Part shown: piece after piece, positions 25,880 through 35,095 of the stretch
Numbering within the stretch: the stretch's first letter is position 1
Layout: each line of letters starts with the position of its first letter
NCBI GenBank assembly: GCA_037968815.1
Contig: JBBKWF010000020.1
Coordinates: 62,001 to 126,000, forward strand
Direction: 5' to 3'
From: Pseudopedobacter sp037968815
Lineage (GTDB): Bacteria; Bacteroidota; Bacteroidia; Sphingobacteriales; Sphingobacteriaceae
Length of the DNA stretch: 64,000 nt
The notes under the pieces: generated by a model
What the model was told of the DNA's origin: nothing
Databases searched by the model: none
The model's input: only the letters and a program-made list of their open reading frames with translations
Program-made: the position numbers and the translations under genes

Positions 25880-26612
25880 ATAAATTAAAAGAATTTCGGT
25901 TCACAAACTCTAAGAATTGCGCTTTATATTGCTCTGAAACTGTAATGCGCTGGTCGTTGATAATAATTTGGCTACGCTCAATTACGTCTACGTTTTTTAA
26001 AGAAACAATAAAAGAACGGTGGACACGCATAAATTGCTTTTCGGGGAGTTCTTCTTCTAATGATTTTAAGCTCATTAGAGTTAAAATAGGCTTTGGGTTA
26101 TCTTTTAACCATATTTTTATATAATCTTTCAAGCCTTCAAAGTAGAGTACATCAGCCAGTTTAATGCGTAATTGTTTGTATTCTGACTTTACAAAAAGGA
26201 ATTCTTTCTCTTCTGAAACGATGCTTTGCTGTTTCTCTTTCACTAATGAAAACCAAGCATTGGCTTTATTGGCAGCGGTTAAAAACTCGGCATAGTCAAA
26301 GGGTTTTAATAAATAATCTAATGCATCTACCTTAAATCCATCTAAAGCATATTGATCAAAAGCGGTAGTAAAAATAACACGTGTACCTTTAGCTAGCATT
26401 TTAGAAAACTCTAGTCCCGTTAAATCAGGCATCTGAATGTCTAAAAATAATAAATCTACGGGTTCATTATTTAAAAATTCCATCGCTTCAATGGCGCTAC
26501 TGCATTTCTTTTTTAACTCCAAAAAAGGAGTTTTTTCTACATAGCCTTCTACTAAACTGAGCGCCATTGGTTCATCATCTACAATTACACAGCTGATTTT
26601 TAAGTTGCTCAT
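25878..26612 (-). CDS. LytTR-family response regulator
   Basis: A 244-residue two-domain regulator. Receiver domain with acidic pocket VDDEP (11-15), phosphoacceptor Asp58 in LLFLDIQMPDLTG, and LDYLLKPF with the conserved Lys. C-terminal LytTR DNA-binding domain from about residue 140: FVKSEYKQLRIKLADVLYFEGLKDYIKIWL and FMRVHRSFIVSLKNVDVIERSQIII. LytTR proteins bind short direct repeats in promoters, usually of genes nearby. It is the last gene of the six-gene efflux operon, 5 nt after its histidine kinase, so it probably controls this operon or other envelope genes. Confidence 0.95.
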   Translation of the reverse strand: MSNLKISCVIVDDEPMALSLVEGYVEKTPFLELKKKCSSAIEAMEFLNNEPVDLLFLDIQMPDLTGLEFSKMLAKGTRVIFTTAFDQYALDGFKVDALDYLLKPFDYAEFLTAANKANAWFSLVKEKQQSIVSEEKEFLFVKSEYKQLRIKLADVLYFEGLKDYIKIWLKDNPKPILTLMSLKSLEEELPEKQFMRVHRSFIVSLKNVDVIERSQIIINDQRITVSEQYKAQFLEFVNRNSFNL

Positions 26613-26617
26613 GGTTT

Positions 26618-27655
26618 TTACTGGGTGTTAATTTCTAAAGATGCTACAAAACGATCGTCTTTGATAGCTGTGTTGAAATTATAGCTATTAGGATACAAAA
26701 GCTTTAATCGTTTTTCAATATTAGGAAGCCCAATTCCCGAACCACTTTTATCTTCTGTTTTCTTCGGGAAGTTGTCATTCTCTGTCGTAAACATCACCTT
26801 CTTTTCCTCTATACGGATACTTATCTCTATCGTACTCGCTTTGCTGGCAGAAATTCCATGCTTAAACGCGTTCTCTATCAGGGATATAAACAATAGGGGA
26901 GCAATTAAAATATCAGACCCCTCATTGGGGAAGTCATAATTAACTGTTGTTTTATCTGAAACCCTCAGCTTCATCAAATCGATGTATTTCTTCATGAAAT
27001 CGATCTCTTTTGAGAGGGGGACCCTTTCCATATTGGTTTCATAAAGCATGTATCGCATCAGCTTGCTTAAGCCATGGATGGATGTTTTTGCCTGCTCCGG
27101 AGCATGATCAACTAAAGAATAGATGTTATTTAATGAATTAAAGAAAAAATGTGGTTGCAATTGATAATGTAAATGTTGAAGTTCTGACTGTAGCTTCATA
27201 TTAGCGGCTTCCGTATGTTCGGCTTCTATCTTTGTCCATCTTTGTGTAGCTTTTAAAGCTATCGAAAAAAGTAAAGGTGCTAAGTACGAAAGCATTTGTA
27301 TATAAATAGACATCTTGAATGGAGGTCCTGGTTCACCTTCATTTTTAGGTCGAGTTTTTATTATAGATTGGAAGAACTGATTTTCAATGTATTCTTTTAG
27401 AATTAAAAAGAAAATGATGATGGCTGAATTAATCAGAATAAACAGCACCATTTTCTTTGGAAAAAGCAACCAATCTATTAATACGAAGTAATTGAGATAA
27501 AAAATCACTGCGGAAAATAGAAGGGGTATCCAAAAACGAGCGATTACCCTGTACATCTCTTGCTCTTGCCCATAAGACAATAAGTAAGGCATACTGAAAA
27601 GTGCAAACCACACTAAAATATGCGAAAGGATAGTGATCTTAATATTCTTATACAT
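26618..27655 (-). CDS. LytS/YpdA-type sensor histidine kinase
   Basis: A 345-residue membrane kinase. Four spans in the first 135 residues (two hairpins, short loops, no large sensor domain), then the His_kinase box LQPHFFFNSLNNIYSL with His169, and the ATPase motifs LLFISLIENAFKHG (N box) and SGIGLPNIEKRL (G box). This is the family that pairs with LytTR regulators. It phosphorylates the regulator 5 nt downstream. The membrane-buried sensor suggests detection of an envelope or membrane-soluble signal, plausibly a substrate of the co-encoded efflux pump; this is inferred from context. Confidence 0.94.
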   Translation of the reverse strand: MYKNIKITILSHILVWFALFSMPYLLSYGQEQEMYRVIARFWIPLLFSAVIFYLNYFVLIDWLLFPKKMVLFILINSAIIIFFLILKEYIENQFFQSIIKTRPKNEGEPGPPFKMSIYIQMLSYLAPLLFSIALKATQRWTKIEAEHTEAANMKLQSELQHLHYQLQPHFFFNSLNNIYSLVDHAPEQAKTSIHGLSKLMRYMLYETNMERVPLSKEIDFMKKYIDLMKLRVSDKTTVNYDFPNEGSDILIAPLLFISLIENAFKHGISASKASTIEISIRIEEKKVMFTTENDNFPKKTEDKSGSGIGLPNIEKRLKLLYPNSYNFNTAIKDDRFVASLEINTQ

Positions 27656-27661
27656 AATTTA

Positions 27662-28882
27662 CTATTCGTAACGTAAAGCGGTTATTGGGTCTAATACCGA
27701 GGCTTTTCTTGCAGGGTACCATCCAAAAAAGATCCCGGTAACAGCACATACTGCAAATGATATCACAATAGAATACATCGCAACGCTTGTTGGCCAATTT
27801 AAGAACTTTTCAATAAAAACTGTTGCGCCTAAGCCTAATAAAACACCGAGCACCCCGCCCGTTATACTGATTAATATCGCCTCTATTAAAAACTGCATCA
27901 AAATATCGGAACCTTTACCACCTACGGCCATGCGTAAACCAATTTCTTTAGTTCTTTCTTTTACCGATACATACATGATATTCATAATGCCGATTCCGCC
28001 AATTAATAAAGATATACTGGCAACAGCCACTAATAAAACAGTCAGCATTTCACTGGTAGAGCTAAAGGTAGAGATCAGTTCTTCCATAGACCGGACGCTA
28101 AAATCATCTTCGGCGGTATCGCTTAGTTTATGTTGCTTGCGCATGATTTCAGTTACCTGAATTACTGCATTTGGCGCATCCTCTTCACTTACAGCCGATG
28201 CGATGATTTGATTGAGGTGATCAATGGCCAGAATACGTTTTTGAACAGTGGTATAGGGAGCAATCACCACATCGTCCTGGTCCTGACCGAAAGTGTTTTC
28301 TCCTTTTTCTTCCAAAACACCAATCACCTTAAAGGGGATGTTATTGAAACGGATCATTTGTCCTACCGGGTTGGCCCCGTCAGGGAATACATTATCTACA
28401 ACGGTCTGTCCAATTAAAACTACTTTTGCTGCTGTTTGTACTTCGGCTTCGGTAAACATACTTCCACTTTGTAAATCAACCATTTTAATGTTCAGGTAAT
28501 CCGGACTTACACCGTATATGCTTGAAGGCCAATTGTTGGAACCATTGATCACTTGACCTCTGCTTTCTACCTGGGGTGAAATATAACTGAGCAGGTCTGC
28601 CGTTTCTCTAATCGCCTCATAATCACTCAGGGTCAGCGATTCCATTACGCTTGCTTCTTGTCGCACTCCACCACGTACATCTGCACCTGCTTTAATGGTA
28701 ATCATGTTGGAACCCATACTAGAAATAGTGGTACGGATACTTTCTTTAGAGCCCTCGCCAATGGCTAACATGGCAATTACTGCCGCCACCCCAATAATGA
28801 TCCCTAACATGGTAAGTAAGGTTCTGGTTTTATTGAGAACAATAGCTTTGGTAGAAATTTTAAATAAATTGAATAGTCTCAT
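27662..28882 (-). CDS. MacB-like ABC transporter permease
   Basis: A 406-residue permease with the MacB layout: N-terminal span (ALNKTRTLLTMLGIIIGVAAVIAML-like), a periplasmic MacB_PCD domain (about 45-250), and three C-terminal spans containing IGGIGIMNIMYVSVKERTKEIGLRMAVGG, the FtsX/MacB coupling motif. It lacks a fused ATPase, which is supplied by the gene upstream (2 nt gap). With the adaptor and TolC of the same operon it should form a tripartite mechanotransmission efflux pump for peptides, antibiotics or other envelope compounds. Confidence 0.93.
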   Translation of the reverse strand: MRLFNLFKISTKAIVLNKTRTLLTMLGIIIGVAAVIAMLAIGEGSKESIRTTISSMGSNMITIKAGADVRGGVRQEASVMESLTLSDYEAIRETADLLSYISPQVESRGQVINGSNNWPSSIYGVSPDYLNIKMVDLQSGSMFTEAEVQTAAKVVLIGQTVVDNVFPDGANPVGQMIRFNNIPFKVIGVLEEKGENTFGQDQDDVVIAPYTTVQKRILAIDHLNQIIASAVSEEDAPNAVIQVTEIMRKQHKLSDTAEDDFSVRSMEELISTFSSTSEMLTVLLVAVASISLLIGGIGIMNIMYVSVKERTKEIGLRMAVGGKGSDILMQFLIEAILISITGGVLGVLLGLGATVFIEKFLNWPTSVAMYSIVISFAVCAVTGIFFGWYPARKASVLDPITALRYE

Positions 28883-28884
28883 AA

Positions 28885-29628
28885 TTAATCCTCTTGTTTG
28901 GGTAATTGTGCCAATTGCGTTGCTGCAGATTGGATATTAAGGTTAAGCTTATCTTGTATCACGGCTCCATCTTTCAATACAATGGTTCTGTTGCTAAAGG
29001 TTGCTATGTCCGGCTCGTGAGTAACAAATGTTATGGTGATGCCCTGCTGGTTTAACTCTTGAAACAAAGCCATAATCTCGTAAGAGGTGCGGGTATCTAA
29101 GTTTCCTGTAGCTTCATCTGCTAAAATCATCACCGGATTATTCACCAAAGAGCGAGCAATGGCTACACGTTGCTGTTGCCCACCAGAAAGTTGTGAAGGG
29201 GTATGGTGTAATCGTTCACCTAAACCAACTTTCTCCAATGCACTGATGGCTCTTGCTCTTCTTTCCTCGGTAGATACCTTACTGTTATAGAGTAAAGGCA
29301 GTTCTACGTTTTCAATAGCAGATGTTCTTGCTAATAAATTATAGGATTGAAAAATGAAACCAATCTTTTCGTTTCTAATGGTGGCCAGCTCATTTTTACT
29401 GAGGTCTTTCACCTTTAAGCCATCAATCTCATAAATACCGGAACTTGGCTGATCTAAACATCCTAAAATATTTAATAGCGTACTTTTCCCAGAACCACTT
29501 GTGCCCATAATGGTCACAAACTCGCCTTCTTTTATAGTAAAGGAGGTGCCTCTTAGTGCATGAACGGTTTCTTCGCCCATGATAAACTCTCGCTTTAAAT
29601 TTTCTATTTTAATGATTTCTTTACTCAT
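28885..29628 (-). CDS. MacB-type ABC transporter ATP-binding protein
   Basis: About 247 residues from the ATG at 29628; the frame stays open to 29688 but that would overlap the adaptor gene, and MSKEIIKIENLKREF is the usual family start. Walker A MGTSGSGKSTLL, Q-loop FIFQSYNLL, signature LSGGQQQRVAIARS, Walker B VMILADEATGNLD and H-loop TFVTHEPDIA are all intact. LolD/MacB-type ATPase that drives the permease encoded 2 nt downstream. Confidence 0.95.
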   Translation of the reverse strand: MSKEIIKIENLKREFIMGEETVHALRGTSFTIKEGEFVTIMGTSGSGKSTLLNILGCLDQPSSGIYEIDGLKVKDLSKNELATIRNEKIGFIFQSYNLLARTSAIENVELPLLYNSKVSTEERRARAISALEKVGLGERLHHTPSQLSGGQQQRVAIARSLVNNPVMILADEATGNLDTRTSYEIMALFQELNQQGITITFVTHEPDIATFSNRTIVLKDGAVIQDKLNLNIQSAATQLAQLPKQED

Positions 29629-29638
29629 GGCTACTGAT

Positions 29639-30835
29639 TTATTTTTTACCTCGTGGTTGTGGCATAAAAGGACTTTCACTTGTGCCACTCGCTTTTGCTT
29701 CAGCTTTACTCAAGCCTTTTAAGCTGTATAGTAATTTTTCTCCTTCTTTAATACCACTTAATAATTGCACATTTACCCCGTCGCTTGCACCTAATGTGAC
29801 TGCTCTTGGGCTGATGGCTCCGTTACTTTCTAATACCCAAAGCGTAGTGCCCTCCGTATTGCTTGTTTCATTGCTTGCAGTCAGTTGGTGCTGTTGGTTA
29901 TAGCTAGCTAAAGTGCTTGCTTCTGGCTTAAAATTAATGGCCTTTGCTTCGGCAGTTAAAACATCTTTTAGCTCTAAAGTATAAATAGAGATGGTTGCCG
30001 TTAAACCAGGTTTTAGTTTTAAACTCGGATTGTTTGCTTTAATAACTACGGTATAAGTCACAACATTCGAAGTTACTGTAGGGTCTAACCTTACTTGTGT
30101 AACTTCCCCTGTAAAAGTTTCGCCGATATAAGCATCTACTGTAAACTCTACACGTTGCCCTACTTTTACTTGGCCTATATCAGCTTCATCTACATCTGCC
30201 TCTACCTGCATCTCTTTTAAATCTTGCGCAATGGTAAATAAGGTAGGTGTGCTTAAACTTGCTGCAACTGTTTGTCCTTCATCAATCGCTCTTGATAATA
30301 CCACGCCATCAATAGGAGAGTAAATATTAGCATAACCTAAATTGGTTTTTGCTTGTTGTAAATCGGATAGGCGTTGTGTTACGGTGCCTTTTGCTGTTTG
30401 ATAATTATATTGCGCATCGTCAAACTCTGATTTGCTGATTACTTGATTATCATATAAACTTTTCTGACGCTCATAAATGGTTTGCAGATAATTTTTTTGA
30501 CTCACGGCATTATCATAAACTGCTTGTGCCTGTGTTTTTGATGCATTTAAATTGGTTTTATCTAGTTCGGCAATCAGCTGTCCTTCTTTTACCTCCGAAT
30601 TATAATCAACATAGATTTTTTCTACAACTCCAGATACCTGTGTACCTACTTCTACTTGCGTAATGGGTTCAATTGTTCCTGTTGCAGTAACCATGGTGGT
30701 TACATTCGCTTTTTTGGCTAAAACTGTTTTAGCTTCTATCACTAGGGTATCATCGCTCTTAAAAAAGACAAAGGCGACAACGGCAATTAAGATAACTGCG
30801 ACACTAGTCAGGATGATTTTTTTGTTATTTTTCAT
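29639..30835 (-). CDS. MacA-like periplasmic adaptor (HlyD family)
   Basis: A 398-residue membrane fusion protein. N-terminal anchor IILTSVAVILIAVVAFVFF, biotinyl-lipoyl half VTATGTIEPITQVEVGTQVSG, a coiled-coil hairpin (about 100-165: YDNAVSQKNYLQTIYERQKSLYDNQVISKSEFDDAQYNYQ), the second lipoyl half IYSPIDGVVLSRAIDEGQTVAAS, and a beta-barrel domain. The motif order is that of MacA. It links the MacB-like permease to the TolC protein of this operon. The tail is Gly/Pro/Lys-rich. Confidence 0.93.
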   Translation of the reverse strand: MKNNKKIILTSVAVILIAVVAFVFFKSDDTLVIEAKTVLAKKANVTTMVTATGTIEPITQVEVGTQVSGVVEKIYVDYNSEVKEGQLIAELDKTNLNASKTQAQAVYDNAVSQKNYLQTIYERQKSLYDNQVISKSEFDDAQYNYQTAKGTVTQRLSDLQQAKTNLGYANIYSPIDGVVLSRAIDEGQTVAASLSTPTLFTIAQDLKEMQVEADVDEADIGQVKVGQRVEFTVDAYIGETFTGEVTQVRLDPTVTSNVVTYTVVIKANNPSLKLKPGLTATISIYTLELKDVLTAEAKAINFKPEASTLASYNQQHQLTASNETSNTEGTTLWVLESNGAISPRAVTLGASDGVNVQLLSGIKEGEKLLYSLKGLSKAEAKASGTSESPFMPQPRGKK

Positions 30836-30846
30836 TTTGAAATGGA

Positions 30847-32175
30847 TTAAAGTTTAATGTCGTTTCCTTGATAAAACTGAAGTAATTGATGGTATAAAAT
30901 GTTCATGTATTTTGCTTGCAAATAATTTTGCTGTGCATTGGTATAAGTATTTTGGCTGATGATTAAATCGGTAGTGCTTAAAGCCCCTAATTCGTATTTC
31001 TTTTGTGCCAACTTATAGGTTTGTTCCGCTGCATTTTTAGAAGCTTTAGCAGCAAGAACTTGTTGTTGTGCTGATGATGCATTCTGATAAGCCGTTTCTA
31101 CTCTTTTGTAGATTTCTTTCTCTACGTTTTGTTGTTGTATTTGAGCTTTCTCAATATTGATATTCGCAGTTGTTACAGCAGCTTTAGTTTGGTTTCTATT
31201 GAAAATAGGGATACTTAAAGAAAGCCCTACTCTTTGGTTAAAGTTGAAATTGAACTGATCATAAAATGCATCGTTGTTGATGCTGGTATAACCAGACCCT
31301 AAACTTCCTACTAAAGAGACTGTAGGTAAATAAGCTCCTTTTGCGATGTCCAACTGTTTTTCATTAGCCGCAATGTTAAGCTTACTGGCTTCCATTTCTG
31401 GTAAATAAGCCAAAGCTTTTTGATACAGTTCAACACTGTTGATTTCTAAGTTTACAAAATCCAAATTGTCTTGAATGCTGGCAATTTCTAAACTTTCCGT
31501 CGGCGATAATTCCAATAATTGTTTCAGTTGAATGATAAACTGTTGGTAGTTATTTTTAGCCACAATTACATTGTATTTATTGGTTGCGGCCTGACTTTGC
31601 GCTTCTGTATAATCTGTTAAAGCAATGGAGCCGGCATCTAAACGTTCTTTAGCTCTTAACACTTCTTTTTCTGAAGCTTTTAAATTATTCTCTGCAATGG
31701 AAATACTTTCCTTAGTGTATAAGGTCTGTAAGTAGATTTCTAAAATATTTAAGACAATGCTATTTTTTTCTATCTCTCCTTGAAATATACTTTGCTTTAA
31801 GAGCAGTTGATTTTGTTTGATCTGATTGTTTAACTGATTTCCTTGAAATAGGGTTACAGCACTACTGATACCTACATTGGTATTATGGATCTGATCGGTC
31901 ACAAAATCGCTGGTAATAGGATCAATGCTGTTTCCACTGGAGAAATTTTGTGAGGCTGAACCAAACAAATTGGGAAGCTTAGCAGATTTACTTTTATTAT
32001 AATCTACCTCTGCAATGCTAGTATTTAACAATGCATCTTTTAAAGTGATGTTATGGCTGATTGCGTAAGCAATGCAGTCTTCTAAAGACCAAACTTTTGG
32101 AGGAGTGCTTGGAGCTGTTTGTGCAGAAGCAAACTGCGCAAATAGTAAGCTAGCTATGATAATGTATAGTTTCAT
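30847..32175 (-). CDS. TolC-family outer membrane efflux protein
   Basis: About 442 residues from the ATG at 32175, chosen because it begins the signal peptide MKLYIIIASLLFAQFASAQ; a further in-frame ATG lies 24 nt upstream. Two TolC repeats of normal length with motifs AKERLDAGSIALTDYTEAQSQAATNKYN and AQKKYELGALSTTDLIISQNTYTNAQ, the usual GxxxxxDxLxA-type helices. It is the first gene of the operon, so it, adaptor, ATPase, permease, kinase and regulator form one transcription unit with gaps of 2 to 12 nt. Confidence 0.94.
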   Translation of the reverse strand: MKLYIIIASLLFAQFASAQTAPSTPPKVWSLEDCIAYAISHNITLKDALLNTSIAEVDYNKSKSAKLPNLFGSASQNFSSGNSIDPITSDFVTDQIHNTNVGISSAVTLFQGNQLNNQIKQNQLLLKQSIFQGEIEKNSIVLNILEIYLQTLYTKESISIAENNLKASEKEVLRAKERLDAGSIALTDYTEAQSQAATNKYNVIVAKNNYQQFIIQLKQLLELSPTESLEIASIQDNLDFVNLEINSVELYQKALAYLPEMEASKLNIAANEKQLDIAKGAYLPTVSLVGSLGSGYTSINNDAFYDQFNFNFNQRVGLSLSIPIFNRNQTKAAVTTANINIEKAQIQQQNVEKEIYKRVETAYQNASSAQQQVLAAKASKNAAEQTYKLAQKKYELGALSTTDLIISQNTYTNAQQNYLQAKYMNILYHQLLQFYQGNDIKL

Positions 32176-32466
32176 TTTATAGTGTTTTAGATGGAACACT
32201 ATAAAAGTGGAATTATATGCGACGCTATTGAACTGTAATAGATGTTTGGGCGGTTTCTCTATATAGAAGCCCTTATTTTACCGACGGGATTTTTATTGAT
32301 TCTATAGATTAAAGCGCTGTACTGTTGTTTTTAAAAAGAATCTCCATTTTGGTGCAAATTTCCTGGTCTATAAACTTTTTTTATTAGGGGAGGAGCGGAG
32401 CAGTTTCTAAAGAACATGATTAATAAATCGCATTTTGTTTAATGATAGAAATCTGCTCTGGTTAAA
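32176..32466. other. Intergenic region upstream of efflux operon
   Basis: 291 bp, between the end of the LacI gene and the start of the efflux operon, both on the minus strand. It must hold the efflux operon promoter. I find no TAnnTTTG box, no clear LytTR direct repeats and no clear terminator. Confidence 0.4.
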
Positions 32467-33474
32467 CTATTGCGAAGAAGAACGTATTTTTATTTCGGCA
32501 TCCAAAAAAACTGTTCTATTATCGGTTTCAAAATCTTTGATTTTTTCAAGTATTAAATAGGCGGCTTCTTTTCCCATTTGAATAAGAGGGGGTTCTACAC
32601 TACTCAACTGCGGATAAATCATGGTGGCCAACTCCGTTCCCGAAAAGCTAGCTACTGAAATCTGTTCAGGGATTTTTACTCCACTTTCAAGTAAAAAATT
32701 CATTGCTCCAATGGCCAATGTATCTGTAAACGCAAAAACAGCATCAAAAGCGAGCTGCTTTTTCATTAATGCTTCAATTGCCTTTCTACCGTCCTCAAAA
32801 CTTAACCCTTCAGCCTCTATCACCAAAGCTTCTTGGTAAATGCCATGCTTTTGCATTACCGTTAGGTAACCAGCTAATCGTTCTTTGGAATTACGTAGCG
32901 TTGGTGGCCCCATGATATGGACAATCTTTTTTTTACCTGTGGAAACCAAATGCTCCATTATAGCGCTTGCGTGTAAAGCATCGTTTACCAAAACTTTTGA
33001 TACATCCAATAAATCATCGGGGGTACGGTCGAAAAAAACCATAGGAACCCCTTGCTTTAATAGTTGCTGGTAAACACCATGGTTTTGGCGCTCATCGCAT
33101 AGGTTAATGATAATTCCATCTACATTAAACTCCTCTAAAAGTAATAGATTCTCTTTCTCTCGTTGAGGATCTTCATCAGACTCTGTAATAATTACCCTGT
33201 AACCTAATGGATAAAGAACCTGCTGTATGCCACGTAAAACTTTAGATGAAAACGGAGTGACCATTTCTGGAACTACAAAACCTATGTTTTTCGATTGTCC
33301 GTATTTTAAGCTTGCTGCCGCCGAGTTGCGTTTATAGCCAAGCTCCTTGGCCACCTCCAAAACCTTTTTTTTTGTTTCCCAATGAATATTCTTGTCATTT
33401 AGCAAAGCTCTTGATACTGTTGAAGTAGAAAGCAATAAGTGTTTTGCCAAATCTTTTACTGTTACTCTTTTCAT
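32467..33474 (-). CDS. LacI-family transcriptional regulator of the mannitol operon
   Basis: About 335 residues from the ATG at 33474; the longer frame to 33558 would run through the operator and lacks family sequence. N-terminal helix-turn-helix MKRVTVKDLAKHLLLSTSTVSRALLNDK with hinge GYKRNSAAASLKYGQS, then the periplasmic-binding-protein-like sensor (NIGFVVPEMVTPFSSKVLRGIQQ, DGIIINLCDE, ASFSGTELATMIYPQLSSVEPP). It is divergent from the mannitol genes, with a double operator-like palindrome between them, so it probably represses both directions until mannitol, fructose or a derivative binds. The inducer is inferred. Confidence 0.92.
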   Translation of the reverse strand: MKRVTVKDLAKHLLLSTSTVSRALLNDKNIHWETKKKVLEVAKELGYKRNSAAASLKYGQSKNIGFVVPEMVTPFSSKVLRGIQQVLYPLGYRVIITESDEDPQREKENLLLLEEFNVDGIIINLCDERQNHGVYQQLLKQGVPMVFFDRTPDDLLDVSKVLVNDALHASAIMEHLVSTGKKKIVHIMGPPTLRNSKERLAGYLTVMQKHGIYQEALVIEAEGLSFEDGRKAIEALMKKQLAFDAVFAFTDTLAIGAMNFLLESGVKIPEQISVASFSGTELATMIYPQLSSVEPPLIQMGKEAAYLILEKIKDFETDNRTVFLDAEIKIRSSSQ

Positions 33475-33518
33475 AAAATAGCATTGGTGCAACTCAAAAA
33501 TAGTGAAAATTAAACTTC

Positions 33519-33552
33519 TGGGAACGCTACCAAAATTTTGGTAGCGTTCCCA
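33519..33552. promoter_or_regulatory. Perfect 34-bp palindrome: paired LacI-type operators
   Basis: TGGGAACGCTACCA (33519-33532) and TGGTAGCGTTCCCA (33539-33552) are exact inverted copies around AAATTT. Each 14-mer has the TGG-N4-CG-type centre and CCA end expected of a LacI-family site. Centres are 20 bp apart, two helical turns. It lies between the LacI start (33474) and the mannitol dehydrogenase start (33629). Confidence 0.75.
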
Positions 33553-33598
33553 AGTCATTTTTTCGATGTAAAATGCGGTAAGGCCAATGATAATACCA

Positions 33599-33606
33599 TA
33601 TGTTTG
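33599..33606 (+). promoter_or_regulatory. Candidate -7 box of mannitol operon (TATGTTTG)
   Basis: TATGTTTG fits TAnnTTTG, 22 nt before the dehydrogenase ATG and 47 nt after the operator palindrome. No TTTG is found at the usual -33 spacing, so only half the promoter is supported. Confidence 0.4.
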
Positions 33607-33628
33607 ATACAGTTAACCAATTATAAAT

Positions 33629-35071
33629 ATGAAATTACAGAACTACAGTTACGTCCGTAAGGATAGCAATGCTGGTATTTTACATATTGGTGTAGGAAAC
33701 TTTCACCGAGCGCACCAAGCATTTTACACACACTTATTATTAGAAAATGGAAACGCTAATAATTGGGCAATTTGCGGTGTAGGAATGTTACCTTCTGATG
33801 AAGCTTTATTTACAAAACTAAGCAGTCAAGAACTTGATTACACCCTAACTGTTTGCGGAAGGGATGGTGAAAATGAAACTCACACCATCGGATCTATAAA
33901 TGAGCTGATATTAGCTTTTGAAGAACCTGAACGTGTTTTAAATAAAATAGCAGACAAAACCATCAAAATTATTAGCCTTACCATTACTGAAGGAGGCTAT
34001 AACTTAGATAAAACTACGAATAGGTTTATTTTAGATCATCCTGATGTTATTCATGATATATATCATCCGTCAGCACCAAAAACTGTATTTGGTTTTGTAG
34101 CAGAAGGGCTTCGCCGAAGAAAGGAAAACGGAGCTGGTGGTATTACCATACTTTCTTGTGATAATTTACAGCACAACGGCGATACTGCAAAAGCCGCTTT
34201 TATGAGCTTTATAGGTGCTCAAGATATAGAACTGAGCATTTGGGCAGCCGATAATGTGACTTTTCCGAATAGCATGGTGGATAGAATTACTCCGGCTACA
34301 ACCGCAGAAGACATAGAGCGGTTAAATAAAGAAAGTGGAAGCAATGATAAAGCTCCTGTTTATTGCGAAGATTTTATACAATGGGTGATAGAAGATGATT
34401 TTATTGCCGGAAGACCTGCATGGGAAACTGTTGGTGTTCAGTTTACGGATGATGTTACTGCTTACGAAAATATGAAATTGAGCTTATTGAACGCTTCTCA
34501 TACTTTACTTTCGTATCCATCTTTCCTTTTAGGCTATAGAAAAGTAGATGAAGCGATGGCTGATGAAGATATCGTGAATTTTGTACGTAATTTCATGGAT
34601 ATAGATATCACTCCAAATGTTCCTATTCCTGCAGGAATCAATCTTGAAGAATACAAACAAACGCTTATTGAGCGTTTTGCTAATAAAGCAGTGAGTGATC
34701 AGTTGAGCCGTTTATGTTTTGATGGAGTTTCTAAATTCCCGGTATACATCATGCCTAATTTAGCTAAAATGATTAATAATGGTCAAGAACTTCAACGCGT
34801 AGCTTTTTTAATGGCTGCTTATAGGCATTACCTTAAATATCAGAAAGACGATAAAAATGTAACTTTCCAAATTGCAGAACCTTGGCTAACTGCTACGGAT
34901 AAAACGTTAATTACCAGTGATGAACCTCTTGACTTTTTAGCACTTTCTGCTTTTAAAAGTGTTTCACTTTTAAATTATAACGATTTTACAGCTACATATT
35001 TGGAGTATGTAAATAGCATTAAAAACTTTGGAACCAGAACGGCACTAAAGTCTATACTATTCAAGAATTAG
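33629..35071 (+). CDS. Mannitol dehydrogenase family oxidoreductase (probable D-mannitol 2-dehydrogenase)
   Basis: A 480-residue long-chain polyol dehydrogenase. N-terminal NAD-binding fold ILHIGVGNFHRAHQAFYTHLLL, ITEGGYNLDK region, and the catalytic K-x4-N-x2-H series in MKLSLLNASHTLLSY (about 283-291). Length and motifs fit mannitol 2-dehydrogenase, which oxidises mannitol to fructose; fructuronate reductase is a close relative. The downstream transporter and fructokinase favour mannitol: uptake, oxidation to fructose, phosphorylation to fructose 6-phosphate. First gene of the operon, behind a LacI operator. Confidence 0.88.
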   Translation: MKLQNYSYVRKDSNAGILHIGVGNFHRAHQAFYTHLLLENGNANNWAICGVGMLPSDEALFTKLSSQELDYTLTVCGRDGENETHTIGSINELILAFEEPERVLNKIADKTIKIISLTITEGGYNLDKTTNRFILDHPDVIHDIYHPSAPKTVFGFVAEGLRRRKENGAGGITILSCDNLQHNGDTAKAAFMSFIGAQDIELSIWAADNVTFPNSMVDRITPATTAEDIERLNKESGSNDKAPVYCEDFIQWVIEDDFIAGRPAWETVGVQFTDDVTAYENMKLSLLNASHTLLSYPSFLLGYRKVDEAMADEDIVNFVRNFMDIDITPNVPIPAGINLEEYKQTLIERFANKAVSDQLSRLCFDGVSKFPVYIMPNLAKMINNGQELQRVAFLMAAYRHYLKYQKDDKNVTFQIAEPWLTATDKTLITSDEPLDFLALSAFKSVSLLNYNDFTATYLEYVNSIKNFGTRTALKSILFKN

Positions 35072-35095
35072 TTTAAGCGCCTAATCCACAAAATC

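Noticed and set aside
29628..29688. Longer start for the ABC ATPase
   Set aside because: It would overlap the adaptor gene and adds no family sequence; MSKEIIKIENLKREF is the normal start.
33474..33558. Longer start for the LacI regulator
   Set aside because: The added part runs through the operator palindrome, and the HTH normally begins at or near the start codon.
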